Shown one piece after another: positions 25,232 to 34,813 of a stretch of 64,000 nucleotides of DNA. How positions within the stretch are numbered: the stretch's first letter is position 1; each line of letters starts with the position of its first letter. Both the position numbers and the translations under genes were made by a program. Origin of the DNA: JAVWHP01 sp036639955 (lineage in GTDB: Bacteria; Bacillota_I; Bacilli_A; Erysipelotrichales; Erysipelotrichaceae); assembly GCA_036639955.1 (NCBI GenBank), contig JAVWHP010000001.1, positions 144,940 through 208,939 of the forward strand, written 5' to 3'. The notes beneath the pieces are model-generated. The model saw only the letters and a program-made list of their open reading frames with translations. It searched no databases and was not told the origin of the DNA.

Positions 25232-25585
25232 TTAATCATTTGTTTTTTGAGTATTTATAGCATGAATAATCTTATCTATTTTATTTCCTTTATCTAAAGA
25301 GATATCTAATACGAAGATTAATTCAGGTACTTTTCTTATACTCATTTTCTTAGATAGTCCTGTTCTTATAAATCCTTTAGATCTATTTAAGGCAGCTAAT
25401 CCAGCTGTTTTACGTGCTTCAGCTCCTAAGAATGATACATATACTTTAGCATAAGATAAGTCACTAGTAACTTCAACATCTGTTATAGTTACAAAACCTA
25501 TTTTAGGATCTTTTAAATCAAATTGAATTATTTCTGAAACATTCTTTTGAATGATTCCAGCAATTTTTACACTTTTATTTGCCAT
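25232..25585 (-). CDS. rbfA: Ribosome-binding factor A
   Basis: 117 aa KH-like protein needed for late 30S maturation and 16S 5'-end processing. Family blocks are clear: NVSEIIQFDLKDPKIGFVTI, DVEVTSDLSYAKVYVSFLG and RKVPELIFVLDISLDKGNKI. It is the last gene of the rimP-nusA-ylxR-ylxQ-infB-rbfA operon, 5 bases after infB. Confidence 0.96.
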   Translation of the reverse strand: MANKSVKIAGIIQKNVSEIIQFDLKDPKIGFVTITDVEVTSDLSYAKVYVSFLGAEARKTAGLAALNRSKGFIRTGLSKKMSIRKVPELIFVLDISLDKGNKIDKIIHAINTQKTND

Positions 25586-25590
25586 AGTTA

Positions 25591-27459
25591 TTAGACACCT
25601 ACTACCTGTTGGTCTTCATAAGCTTCTAGTATATCTCCTTCTTTAATATCATTAAAGTTTTCAATTGTTATACCACAGTCATAACCGGTAGCAACTTCTT
25701 TAACATCATTTTGGAAACGTTTAAGTGATCCTAATTCTCCTGTATAAACTACAATACCTTCACGTATTAATCTAATACCACAAGCTTTTTTAAGTTTACC
25801 ATCAGTAACCATACATCCAGCAATAGTACCAATCTTACTTACTTTAAAGGTTTGTCTTACTTCAGCTTGTCCAATTATTACTTCTTCATAAACTGGTGCT
25901 AACATACCTTTCATAGCATTTTCCATTTCTTCTAGTGCTTTATATATAATGTTATGAAGTCTAATATCTACACCTATTTCAGCAGCTTTATTACGAACCA
26001 TTGCATTAGGACGAACATTAAATCCAATAACTACTGCATTAGATGCACTTGCTAGCATAATATCTGATTCAGATATAGCTCCTGCAGTTGATCTAATTAC
26101 ATTAACTCTTACTCCTGATACTTCAATTTTTTCTAATGATGCTTTAACTGCTTCAGCTGAACCTTGAACATCGGCTTTAACAATAACGTTAATTTCTTGT
26201 ATATCGCCTTCTTCTATTTGTTTAGCTAAGTCATCTAATGTTAATGCACTACTTGAATTTCTTTCTTGATCTATCTTTTTAATTGATCTTGTTTCCGCAA
26301 TTCCACGCGCTTTCTTTTCAGAATCAAAGGCCATAAATATATCACCAGCAATAGGTACTTCATTTAATCCAATAATTTCTACTGGTGTACTTGGTAATGC
26401 TGTTTTAATTTCACGTCCATGGTCATCTGTCATTTTTCTTACACGTCCAAATGCACTACCTACTACAATAGCATCTCCGGCTTTTAGTGTTCCTTTTTGG
26501 ATTAATAAAGATGTAACTGGTCCTCTACCTTTATCTAGCTTAGCTTCAATAACGGTTCCACATGCCATACGATCTGGATTGGCTTTTAGTGCTTCTACTT
26601 CTGCTAATATTAGAACTGTTTCTAATAAACTAGGAACTCCTTCTCCAGTTTTAGCTGATATTTTACAGAAGATTGTTTCTCCACCCCATTCTTCTGGCAT
26701 TAAACCTAGATCACTCATTTCACTTAAAATACGATCAAAGTTAACATCAGGTTTATCAATTTTATTAACTGCTACAATTACTGGTACTCCTGCTGCTTTT
26801 GCATGGTCTACTGCTTCTTTTGTTTGAGGCATTACTCCATCATCTGCTGCTACAACAATTATAACAATGTCAGTTACACTTGCACCACGTGCACGCATAG
26901 CTGTAAAAGCTTCATGTCCTGGTGTATCTAGGAATGTTACTTTCTTACCTTTTACACTAACTTGGTAAGCTCCTATATGTTGAGTAATTCCACCAAATTC
27001 TCCACTTGTTACATGTGTTTTTCTTATTGTATCTAGTAATGTAGTTTTACCATGGTCAACATGTCCCATGATTGTTACTACTGGAGCACGAGGAACAAGA
27101 TGTCCTATATCTTCTTCGTCTTCTTTCATCATTACTTCAAAATCAGATTCTTCAACAATGATTTCTTTTTTGACTTCTACATTGAATTCCATACATACTA
27201 ATTCAATTGTTTCATCATCTAGATAAGTATTAATTGTTGCCATATTACCCATCATAAACAAGAATTTAATGATTTCACTAGCATTTCTTTTTAATAGATT
27301 AGCTAATTCACCTACACTAATTGAATCATTGTACACGATGTTCGTAACTTCTTCGCGTGGTTTCTTTTGTGAATTATCAATTTCATTGTTAATTACACGA
27401 TTGTTATTGTTGTTATTGTTATTGGGTTTACGAGTCCCTCTTCTTTGTTGTCTTGCCAT
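25591..27459 (-). CDS. infB: Translation initiation factor IF-2
   Basis: 622 aa from the ATG at 27459, chosen for AGGTGG upstream; the frame extends 8 codons further without a site. A short N-terminal region with an uninterrupted Asn run (residues 12-19) is followed by the IF2_N helix (GELANLLKRNASEIIKFLF) and the G domain (GHVDHGKTTLLD, DTPGHEAF, NKIDKP). Domains II to IV close the protein. It places initiator tRNA on the 30S subunit. The N-domain is reduced compared with Bacillus (716 aa). Confidence 0.97.
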   Translation of the reverse strand: MARQQRRGTRKPNNNNNNNNRVINNEIDNSQKKPREEVTNIVYNDSISVGELANLLKRNASEIIKFLFMMGNMATINTYLDDETIELVCMEFNVEVKKEIIVEESDFEVMMKEDEEDIGHLVPRAPVVTIMGHVDHGKTTLLDTIRKTHVTSGEFGGITQHIGAYQVSVKGKKVTFLDTPGHEAFTAMRARGASVTDIVIIVVAADDGVMPQTKEAVDHAKAAGVPVIVAVNKIDKPDVNFDRILSEMSDLGLMPEEWGGETIFCKISAKTGEGVPSLLETVLILAEVEALKANPDRMACGTVIEAKLDKGRGPVTSLLIQKGTLKAGDAIVVGSAFGRVRKMTDDHGREIKTALPSTPVEIIGLNEVPIAGDIFMAFDSEKKARGIAETRSIKKIDQERNSSSALTLDDLAKQIEEGDIQEINVIVKADVQGSAEAVKASLEKIEVSGVRVNVIRSTAGAISESDIMLASASNAVVIGFNVRPNAMVRNKAAEIGVDIRLHNIIYKALEEMENAMKGMLAPVYEEVIIGQAEVRQTFKVSKIGTIAGCMVTDGKLKKACGIRLIREGIVVYTGELGSLKRFQNDVKEVATGYDCGITIENFNDIKEGDILEAYEDQQVVGV

Positions 27460-27467
27460 TATACCAC

Positions 27468-27764
27468 CTAGCCCTTCAAGCAAGTATGAAGTTTTCTTGC
27501 AAAACCTTCATCTTTCAGTCCAACGGCTTTTACATTGTATCCACCGATTGCCTGGTTTAATTTTAAACTATCTTCTACAAATACATATGGTACTTTATAG
27601 AAGTCACACTTATTAACTAGCTTCTTTCTTGAATTATTGCCACAATCTTCTGCAATAATTACTAAATATACATCATTACTTAATATTGCTTTAAACAATG
27701 TATCACCACTTACTACTTTACGAGCACGACATGCTAATCCTAGCATTCCCTCATAACTACTCAT
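27468..27764 (-). CDS. ylxQ: L7Ae-family RNA-binding protein YlxQ
   Basis: 98 aa of the L7Ae/L30e fold: LGLACRARKVVSGDTLFKAI, LVIIAEDCGNNSRKKL and VPYVFVEDSLKLNQAIGG. Bacterial members bind kink-turn RNA. Encoded between ylxR and infB in most Bacillota; overlaps ylxR by 8 bases. Confidence 0.93.
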   Translation of the reverse strand: MSSYEGMLGLACRARKVVSGDTLFKAILSNDVYLVIIAEDCGNNSRKKLVNKCDFYKVPYVFVEDSLKLNQAIGGYNVKAVGLKDEGFARKLHTCLKG

Positions 27765-28017
27765 TAATTAATAATTCCTTTAGTTGATCATAGATTTCTT
27801 CTGGTATATCAATTTCTAAGGCTCTTTTTAAACATTTTCTTTTTTTTGCTAAATCAATTGCTTCAATTGATTTAGCAATATAAGCGCCTCTTCCATTCTT
27901 TTTACCTGTTAAATCTATTTCAACTGTTTTTTCTGGAGTTCTTACAATACGAATCAAATCTTTTTTTTCTAATTGCTCACCTGTAGCGATACATTTGCGC
28001 AATGGTACTTTTTTCAT
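27757..28017 (-). CDS. ylxR: YlxR (DUF448), RNase P modulator
   Basis: 86 aa basic protein with the family opening PLRKCIATGEQLEKKDLIRI and the GRGAYI motif. Bacillus YlxR has been reported to bind and modulate RNase P (renamed RnpM). Normal position between nusA and ylxQ; starts 11 bases after nusA with GGAGG. Confidence 0.95.
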   Translation of the reverse strand: MKKVPLRKCIATGEQLEKKDLIRIVRTPEKTVEIDLTGKKNGRGAYIAKSIEAIDLAKKRKCLKRALEIDIPEEIYDQLKELLINE

Positions 28018-28028
28018 AATTGTCCTCC

Positions 28029-29780
28029 TTATTTAGTTCCTTCATAATATTCATCGAATTCATCGAAATCGATATCGTCATTAATCCAATCCTTTTCTTT
28101 TTCCATTTGTTCTTGTTTAGATATTTCTGCTAATTCTTCAGCTGAATATATTGGTTTAAATTCATAATCAGCATCAACAGGTGCAGCTTTAGTTCTTCTG
28201 ATTTCTGTTGGTTTTTCATCTCTTTTAAATCTTGATTTAGCATATTTATCTTCAACTTTAGTAGTTGTAGTAGTTGTTTTACCTGCTATCTTTTCAAATT
28301 TAGATACATATTCTTGTTTTTCTTTAATATTTAATCCTTCAACCTTAACTTTTTCTTTAGCAATCTTAGCTGCTGCTTCTAATTCAGTATCAGCTGGTTT
28401 TGCTTTTGCTGCTGCTTTTGCTGCTTTTGCTTCAGCTTTTGCTTCACTCATTTCTTCATCTGCTTCACTAAATTCAACTGCTTCAGTTGCTTCAGTTGCT
28501 TCAGTTTCCTCTTTGGCAATAGCTTCTTGCGTTGCCTTAGCTGCATCTTGTTCTGCCATATAATCTACAGCAACTCTTTGTGTAGGAATTAAATCATCTA
28601 AGAATTCATCATTAATTGCTGCACTCTTATCTGCTTCTTCTTTGAATGCTTCTTCTTGTGCATTAGCTTTAGCTTCTGCAGCTTTAATAGCTTGTTCTTC
28701 TTTTTGTTTAGCTGCTATACTCTTCCAATCAATATTTAATGCTTCTACTTCTGATTCTGATTTAATATCAATTTTACTTCCAGTTAATTTAACTGCTAAA
28801 CGAGCATTCTTTCCTTTTTTACCAATTGCTAATGATAGTTGACTATCATTAACAATTACTAATAGTCCTTTACGTTCATTATTAGGTATTACTGCTAATA
28901 TTTCTGCTGGTGCTAATGCATTCTTAATTAATAATGTTGCATCATCACTCCATTCAAAGATATCTATTTTTTCTCCACCTAATTCATCAATTACTACTTG
29001 AACTCGTGCCCCTCTAGGTCCAATACAAGCTCCTCTTGGGTCAATATTTTCATTCTTAGAATATACTGCCATTTTAGTTCTTTCACCAGCATCACGTGCA
29101 ATAGCCTTAATTTCAACTATTCCATTAAATATTTCAGGTACTTCTTTTTCAAATAATCTTTTAACTAAATTAGCATCAGCTCTAGATACTAGTACTTGTG
29201 CTCCTTTAGTTTCTCTATTTACTTCAGTTATTACTACTCTTAATCTTTGTCCATCATAATATTTTTCATTAGGCATTGCTGCTCCTCTAGGCATTAATGC
29301 TAGAGTTTTTCCTAAATTCACTATAGTAAACTTATCTTCTACTGATTCTACAGTACCTATAACCATATCTTCTAGTTTATCACTATATTCATCAAATACT
29401 ACTTGTTTTTCAGCTTCTCTAATTTTTTGTTTCATTACATTCTTAGCTAATATTACAGCAGCTCTTCCTAAATTAGCAATACTTACTTCTTCATCTACTA
29501 AGTCTTCTAACTTATAAGATGCTTTAATTTTTAAAGCATCTTCTAATGATATTTCTAATTCATCATCTTCTACTTCTTCAACTACTAATCTTTGTTGATA
29601 AACTTTAATTTCTCCAGTTTTATCATTTATATCTACTTTTACTAATGCATCTGGTATTTCAATATGTTTTCTAAAAGCTTTTGCTAATGCTTCTTGTAAT
29701 GCCTCTACTACTATTTCTTTGCTAAGCATACGATCGCTTTCAATAGCTTGTAATGCTTCCATAAAATCTTTTAACTTCAT
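28029..29780 (-). CDS. nusA: Transcription factor NusA with long acidic Ala-rich tail
   Basis: 583 aa. N-terminal RNA-polymerase-binding domain (1-130), S1 domain (about 133-200: IGTVESVEDKFTIVNLGKT), and two KH domains (DPRGACIGPRGARVQVV and LAIGKKGKNARLAV). These occupy the first 350 residues, which is the whole length in Bacillus (371 aa). About 230 more residues follow: low-complexity Ala/Glu/Lys with repeated EATEATEA and AKAEAKAAKAAAKA, then a charged end. The tail is not the acidic-repeat domain of E. coli by sequence. Its role is unknown. Confidence 0.96.
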   Translation of the reverse strand: MKLKDFMEALQAIESDRMLSKEIVVEALQEALAKAFRKHIEIPDALVKVDINDKTGEIKVYQQRLVVEEVEDDELEISLEDALKIKASYKLEDLVDEEVSIANLGRAAVILAKNVMKQKIREAEKQVVFDEYSDKLEDMVIGTVESVEDKFTIVNLGKTLALMPRGAAMPNEKYYDGQRLRVVITEVNRETKGAQVLVSRADANLVKRLFEKEVPEIFNGIVEIKAIARDAGERTKMAVYSKNENIDPRGACIGPRGARVQVVIDELGGEKIDIFEWSDDATLLIKNALAPAEILAVIPNNERKGLLVIVNDSQLSLAIGKKGKNARLAVKLTGSKIDIKSESEVEALNIDWKSIAAKQKEEQAIKAAEAKANAQEEAFKEEADKSAAINDEFLDDLIPTQRVAVDYMAEQDAAKATQEAIAKEETEATEATEAVEFSEADEEMSEAKAEAKAAKAAAKAKPADTELEAAAKIAKEKVKVEGLNIKEKQEYVSKFEKIAGKTTTTTTKVEDKYAKSRFKRDEKPTEIRRTKAAPVDADYEFKPIYSAEELAEISKQEQMEKEKDWINDDIDFDEFDEYYEGTK

Positions 29781-29796
29781 TTTAAATTCATCCTTT

Positions 29797-30264
29797 CTAA
29801 ATTTTAACTGATAATCTTATCAACGTAATATTATCTATTGGGGTTTCCATCTTAGCTTTAACAGCTTTATTCATATATTGGATTTCTATTACTCCGTTTT
29901 CACATTTTAATAGTGTTCCTTTTACCTCATCTAGATTTTTTACACAGTTTTTTAATTTAACATATACGTACTCATTTACTGCTTCTTTTATTTCTTCTTC
30001 GTTTCTTAATACTCTTTCAGCTCCTGGAGAACAAACTTCCAAATAGTATTCAAAGGCAATCATGTCTTTTTCATCTAATACTTGAGAAATTAGTTCTGAC
30101 ATCTGTGCACATTCATCAATGTCCATAGTTCCATCACTTCTCATAATAGCTATAGTTAGTATTTTACTACTTCCTTCATTACGCCATGATAGATCATATA
30201 ATGAAAGTTCTTTTTCCTGTATTACAGGCTTGATCAGTTCTTTTAATGTTTCTAGTTGATCCAT
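29797..30264 (-). CDS. rimP: Ribosome maturation factor RimP
   Basis: 155 aa. Typical elements: ELSLYDLSWRNEGSSKILTI, MDIDECAQMSELISQVLDE, and YYLEVCSPGAERVLRNEEE. Needed for 30S assembly. First gene of the operon that runs to rbfA; a promoter and a leader hairpin lie directly upstream. Confidence 0.95.
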   Translation of the reverse strand: MDQLETLKELIKPVIQEKELSLYDLSWRNEGSSKILTIAIMRSDGTMDIDECAQMSELISQVLDEKDMIAFEYYLEVCSPGAERVLRNEEEIKEAVNEYVYVKLKNCVKNLDEVKGTLLKCENGVIEIQYMNKAVKAKMETPIDNITLIRLSVKI

Positions 30265-30290
30265 TTTATCTCCTTTTTAAACACAATTAA

Positions 30291-30311
30291 GGAGTGGGGA
30301 TTACCCACTCC
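30291..30311 (-). promoter_or_regulatory. GC-rich stem-loop in the rimP-nusA leader
   Basis: Eight-base stem (30291-30298 with 30304-30311) of mostly G-C pairs, five-base loop, no T-tract. It lies between the promoter (-10 at 30328) and the ribosome site of rimP. It may be a regulatory leader structure or the remains of a polC terminator. Confidence 0.55.
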
Positions 30312-30327
30312 GGTTGTTTATACGCAC

Positions 30328-30356
30328 ATTATACAATATTTTTATCTAAATAACAA
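30328..30356 (-). promoter_or_regulatory. Promoter of rimP-nusA-ylxRQ-infB-rbfA
   Basis: TTGTTA (30351-30356), 17-base spacer, TATAAT (30328-30333) on the minus strand. The predicted leader is roughly 55-60 bases. Confidence 0.75.
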
Positions 30357-30401
30357 CTGCTATTCTTATTTTATATTCTTCTATGCATATCATATTTTAT
30401 G

Positions 30402-33400
30402 TTAAAACAAGCTTAATTGATTTTCTTCTTGGAATCCTGCTAATACTCCTAATTCATCTAGTTTTAAAATACTAGTTGAACTAAGTCCAGTTCTATTACA
30501 TATATCTTGTTTAGATAGGAATGCTCCATTTTTACGTGCTTCTACTATAGTATCTGCTACATTACTACCTAATCCATCAATAGAAGCAAAAGGAGGTAAT
30601 ATAACATGTGGATTATCTAAAGATACTATGAAATTAGATGCATCTGATTTCATAATATCTATATTACCAAAGTTTATTCCTCTTAATACCATTTCTAAAG
30701 CTAATTCTAAACATACATAAGTATCTTTTTCTTTCTTAGATACTTCAACTGTATAATCATTACTATCCATCTTAGTTTTAATTTCATTCATTCTTTTTTT
30801 AATAGATGCTTCTCCTTGTATCATAGCTACTATATCATAAGCATCACATCTTATAGAGAAGTACATACAGTAATAGTATTCAGGTTTATGTACTTTAAAC
30901 CATGCTATTCTTATAGCCATCATTACATAAGCTACTGCATGTGCTTTAGGGAACATATACTTAATTTTTAAACAAGATTCAATATACCAGTCTTCTACTC
31001 CACAAGCTTTCATATCTGTTATCCATTCTTCTTTTAATCCTTTTCCTTTACGTACACTTTCCATTATAGTAAAGGCTAATTTAGGTTTTAAATTCTTATG
31101 TAACAGATATACCATAATATCATCTCGACATCCTATTACACTACTTAGTGTACAAGTACCATTATCGATTAAATCTTTAGCATTACCTAACCATACATCA
31201 GTTCCATGTGATAATCCTGATATCTTTAATAGTTCAGCAAATGTTGTAGGTTTAGTTAACTCTAATATTCCTCTTACAAATGGTGTACCAAACTCTGGTA
31301 AACCAGCTGCTCCAGTTTTTTCATCACTTTTACCTTCTGGTATATTTAATGCTTTAATACTTGAGAATAATGACATTGTTTCTATATCATTCATTGGTAT
31401 TGTTGTTACATCAATACCACTCATTCTTTCTAGCATCTTCATTGCTGTAGGATCTACATGTCCTAATATATCAAATTTTAATACATTATCATGTATATCA
31501 TGGAATTCGAAATGTGTAGTTTTCCATTCACTAAATGGGTTATTAGCTGGATATTGTACTGGTGTAAAGTCATGTACATCCATATCTAATGGTATAACTA
31601 TTACTCCTCCTGGATGTTGTCCAGTCGTTCTTTTTACTCCTTCACATCCTGTAGCTAATCTTAGTATTTGTGCATTACGCATACTTCCTTCTATTCCCAT
31701 TTGTTCTTCATAACCTTTAACATATCCATAGGCTGTTTGAGTTGCTACTGTACCTATTGTTCCTGCTTTAAATACATGGTCTTCTCCAAATACTTCTTTA
31801 GTATATGCATGTGCATGGGGCTGACATTCACTTGAAAAGTTTAAATCTATATCTGGTACTTTATCTCCTTCGAAACCTAAGAAGGTTTCGAAGGGTATAT
31901 CATGTCCATCTCCTCTAATTGTTTCTCCACAATTAGGGCAAGCAATATCTGGTAAATCATAACCATCAGCTACACTTCCATCTTCAAAGAATTTTGTATA
32001 ATGGCATTTAGGACATACATAGTGTGGAGCTAATGGATTTACTTCAGTAATTTCACTCATTGTTGCTACAAAACTACTTCCTACTGATCCTCTAGATCCT
32101 ACTAAGTATCCTTCACTCATACTTTTTTTAACTAATAAGTGTGATATATAATAAACTACATAAAATCCATGTCCTATAATAGAATCTAATTCACGGTTCA
32201 ATCTTTTTTCTACAATTTCAGGTAACTGTTCTCCATAAGTTTTATGTGCATTAACCTTACATAGTTCTCTTAGTTTTTCATCAGATCCTTCTATATCTGG
32301 TGGATATAACCGATCTTTTACTGGAAATATTGATTCAATCATATCTGCTATCTTATTAGTATTTTCTACTACTATTTCATAAGCATCTTTTTCACCTAAA
32401 TATTCAAAAGCTTTTAGCATTTCATCTGTTGTTAATAAATGTTGATCTGGTGCTTCAGTATTCTTTCTTAATTCATCATCTCTTATATATAATGGATGTC
32501 TTTTACCACCTATAGCTTGTGAACATATATAAATATCTCTTATAAGTTTTTGTTCAGGATTAACATAATGACAATCTCCACTAGCTACAATCATCTTATT
32601 TAAACTTTTAGCAGCATCTATTATAGACATTACTATCTCTTTCAATCTTTTTTCATCAACTATAGAGTTAACATCTATTAAATGTTTATAGCATTCTAAT
32701 GGTTGTATTTCTACATAATCATAATATTTTAATGTTTCTATTAGTTCTTCTTCACTTCCAGTACAAGCTATATCAAATACTTCACCTTTAGTACAGCTTG
32801 TTCCTAATAGTAAATTTCCATTAGCATGTCTTTTAGTTATTTCTTCTCTTATTATTCTTGGTTCAGCTACAATATTATTACTTGTTGATTTAGCATTATA
32901 AGATAAATACTTAATATGTGATAATGTAACTAATTCAAACATTTCTTTTAATCCTGCAGCATTTTTAGCTAATACTGTTATATGTTTAGTATATACTTTA
33001 TTAAAGCAACTGCTATCTTGCATATTTGCTAAATCTTTAAGTGTTTTTATTTCTTTTAATTCATTTAACATATTCATATATACTTGTGCTAGTACTTCAG
33101 CATCATAATCTGCTCTATGTGCTCCATTTCCAGATTCATAGTTTACTCCATACATTTTAGCTAAATTACCTAATTTATGTCCTTTTCTTTCTGAATGTAA
33201 TGACCATGATAAGTGTAGCGTATCTACTACTGGGTTCATCAATGGTTTTCTTCCTAGTCTTTTTAAGGTTTGGTTTAAGAATCCATAATCAAAAGTAGCA
33301 TTATGTGCTACTAATATATTATCTCCAATAAATTCTAATATTTGATCAATACAATCTTCTATTGGTTGTGCTGAATCTACTTGTGCTTGTGTTATATGAG

Positions 33401-34748
33401 TTAATCCCATAGTAAAAGCACTTAATTGAACTGGTGGTTTTATAAATAATTGTAGTGACTTTTTAATATCTCTATTTTGCATTATCTGTGCACCAAACTC
33501 TATAATATGATCAAAGCGTGGTGATAGTCCTGTTGTTTCTAAGTCGAATATACAATATGTACCTTCTTCTAGTGCTATATCTGTTGCATTTCTTACTATC
33601 TTTAAGACTGGGTCTACCATGTTCATTTCTAGCCCATATATCATCTTAAATTGATCATCCTTATCCCTTTTAGCATTTATTGCTTCTACTGCATGTTGTG
33701 CTTTAGGAAAGCTTTGTACTACTATATGATCTGTTACTGCTATTGCTTTATGTCCCCATTTAGCTGCTGTCTTTATATATTCTACTACATCACTTACTCC
33801 ATCCATTTCACTTAACTTAGTATGTGTATGTAACTCTACTCTTTTAGTATCTGCATTATCTAACCTTATCTTTTCTTCTTTAACTTCAATAAGATCTACT
33901 TTAAGTACTAAATCTCTAATGTATGTATCATACTCTACATTACCATAGCATGCTATATAATCTCCTATATGTAAAGATTCTAGTACTTCTAATGTTACAT
34001 TACCTCTTTCAAATCTTTTCATTATAAGTGCATCATCTTCATCAGCTATCCATATAGTTTGTATATTCTTTCCACTCTTTAATGTCTTAGTTTCCGTATT
34101 AAATACTTTACCTATAATTTTAACACTATAACAAGCTTCAACAATATCCTTTATTGGATAATACATATAATCATTATAATTCTTTTTCTTTTTATTTACG
34201 AATCCTTCTTTTTTATCATCATAACTTCTACTTACATTTTCATTATTTACTGGTCTTTCTACTATCTTTACTGGTTCTACATTCTTTATATAATCTTCAG
34301 TAGTAATCTTTAATTGAATTCCTACCTCACCTAAATAATCTTCTATAAAATGTGCATTTTGTATCGCATTATCTTTTTTAGCTTCATCACTATATCTATA
34401 AACTAAATATTTATTTTCTAAAGTTGGTAATGTTTCTTTAAATACACTACATCTTAAGTTATCTTCTACATAATTTATAACATACTTATTTATTATACTT
34501 ATATCTTTACATTCATTCTTACTTTTTATTTTTAATTCAATCTTAGTTCTTATCTTCTTCATCAACTTACATTTTAATTCATAATATACATCATAAGGTA
34601 ATACATTATCTACTTCTACTTCTACTTCTAACCATTGACTTACATTATGAAAACAGGGTTCTATTTTATAAGAACCTGTTTTCATATATTCTAAACTACT
34701 TTCTTCTAAATTTAATTTATTTATAATTTCTTCTAAATTTATTGACAT
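30402..34748 (-). CDS. polC: DNA polymerase III alpha subunit, Gram-positive PolC
   Basis: 1448 aa replicative polymerase. Order of domains: N-terminal domain, OB fold (YPIKDIVEACYSVKIIGKVF), PHP domain (LHTHTKLSEMDGVSDVVEYI) interrupted by the DnaQ-type 3'-5' exonuclease (YCIFDLETTGLSPRFDHIIE), polymerase core with zinc ribbon (CPKCHY, then CPNCGE), catalytic VPDIDLNFS, HPGGVIVIP and the C-terminal duplex-binding and helix-hairpin-helix regions. The presence of PolC supports a Bacillota origin. GGGGAAT precedes the ATG. Confidence 0.98.
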   Translation of the reverse strand: MSINLEEIINKLNLEESSLEYMKTGSYKIEPCFHNVSQWLEVEVEVDNVLPYDVYYELKCKLMKKIRTKIELKIKSKNECKDISIINKYVINYVEDNLRCSVFKETLPTLENKYLVYRYSDEAKKDNAIQNAHFIEDYLGEVGIQLKITTEDYIKNVEPVKIVERPVNNENVSRSYDDKKEGFVNKKKKNYNDYMYYPIKDIVEACYSVKIIGKVFNTETKTLKSGKNIQTIWIADEDDALIMKRFERGNVTLEVLESLHIGDYIACYGNVEYDTYIRDLVLKVDLIEVKEEKIRLDNADTKRVELHTHTKLSEMDGVSDVVEYIKTAAKWGHKAIAVTDHIVVQSFPKAQHAVEAINAKRDKDDQFKMIYGLEMNMVDPVLKIVRNATDIALEEGTYCIFDLETTGLSPRFDHIIEFGAQIMQNRDIKKSLQLFIKPPVQLSAFTMGLTHITQAQVDSAQPIEDCIDQILEFIGDNILVAHNATFDYGFLNQTLKRLGRKPLMNPVVDTLHLSWSLHSERKGHKLGNLAKMYGVNYESGNGAHRADYDAEVLAQVYMNMLNELKEIKTLKDLANMQDSSCFNKVYTKHITVLAKNAAGLKEMFELVTLSHIKYLSYNAKSTSNNIVAEPRIIREEITKRHANGNLLLGTSCTKGEVFDIACTGSEEELIETLKYYDYVEIQPLECYKHLIDVNSIVDEKRLKEIVMSIIDAAKSLNKMIVASGDCHYVNPEQKLIRDIYICSQAIGGKRHPLYIRDDELRKNTEAPDQHLLTTDEMLKAFEYLGEKDAYEIVVENTNKIADMIESIFPVKDRLYPPDIEGSDEKLRELCKVNAHKTYGEQLPEIVEKRLNRELDSIIGHGFYVVYYISHLLVKKSMSEGYLVGSRGSVGSSFVATMSEITEVNPLAPHYVCPKCHYTKFFEDGSVADGYDLPDIACPNCGETIRGDGHDIPFETFLGFEGDKVPDIDLNFSSECQPHAHAYTKEVFGEDHVFKAGTIGTVATQTAYGYVKGYEEQMGIEGSMRNAQILRLATGCEGVKRTTGQHPGGVIVIPLDMDVHDFTPVQYPANNPFSEWKTTHFEFHDIHDNVLKFDILGHVDPTAMKMLERMSGIDVTTIPMNDIETMSLFSSIKALNIPEGKSDEKTGAAGLPEFGTPFVRGILELTKPTTFAELLKISGLSHGTDVWLGNAKDLIDNGTCTLSSVIGCRDDIMVYLLHKNLKPKLAFTIMESVRKGKGLKEEWITDMKACGVEDWYIESCLKIKYMFPKAHAVAYVMMAIRIAWFKVHKPEYYYCMYFSIRCDAYDIVAMIQGEASIKKRMNEIKTKMDSNDYTVEVSKKEKDTYVCLELALEMVLRGINFGNIDIMKSDASNFIVSLDNPHVILPPFASIDGLGSNVADTIVEARKNGAFLSKQDICNRTGLSSTSILKLDELGVLAGFQEENQLSLF

Positions 34749-34813
34749 GCTATTCCCCTTTTCACTAATATAATATCTTCTTATATTTTAACATCTTTAT
34801 CTTTTTATTTAAA

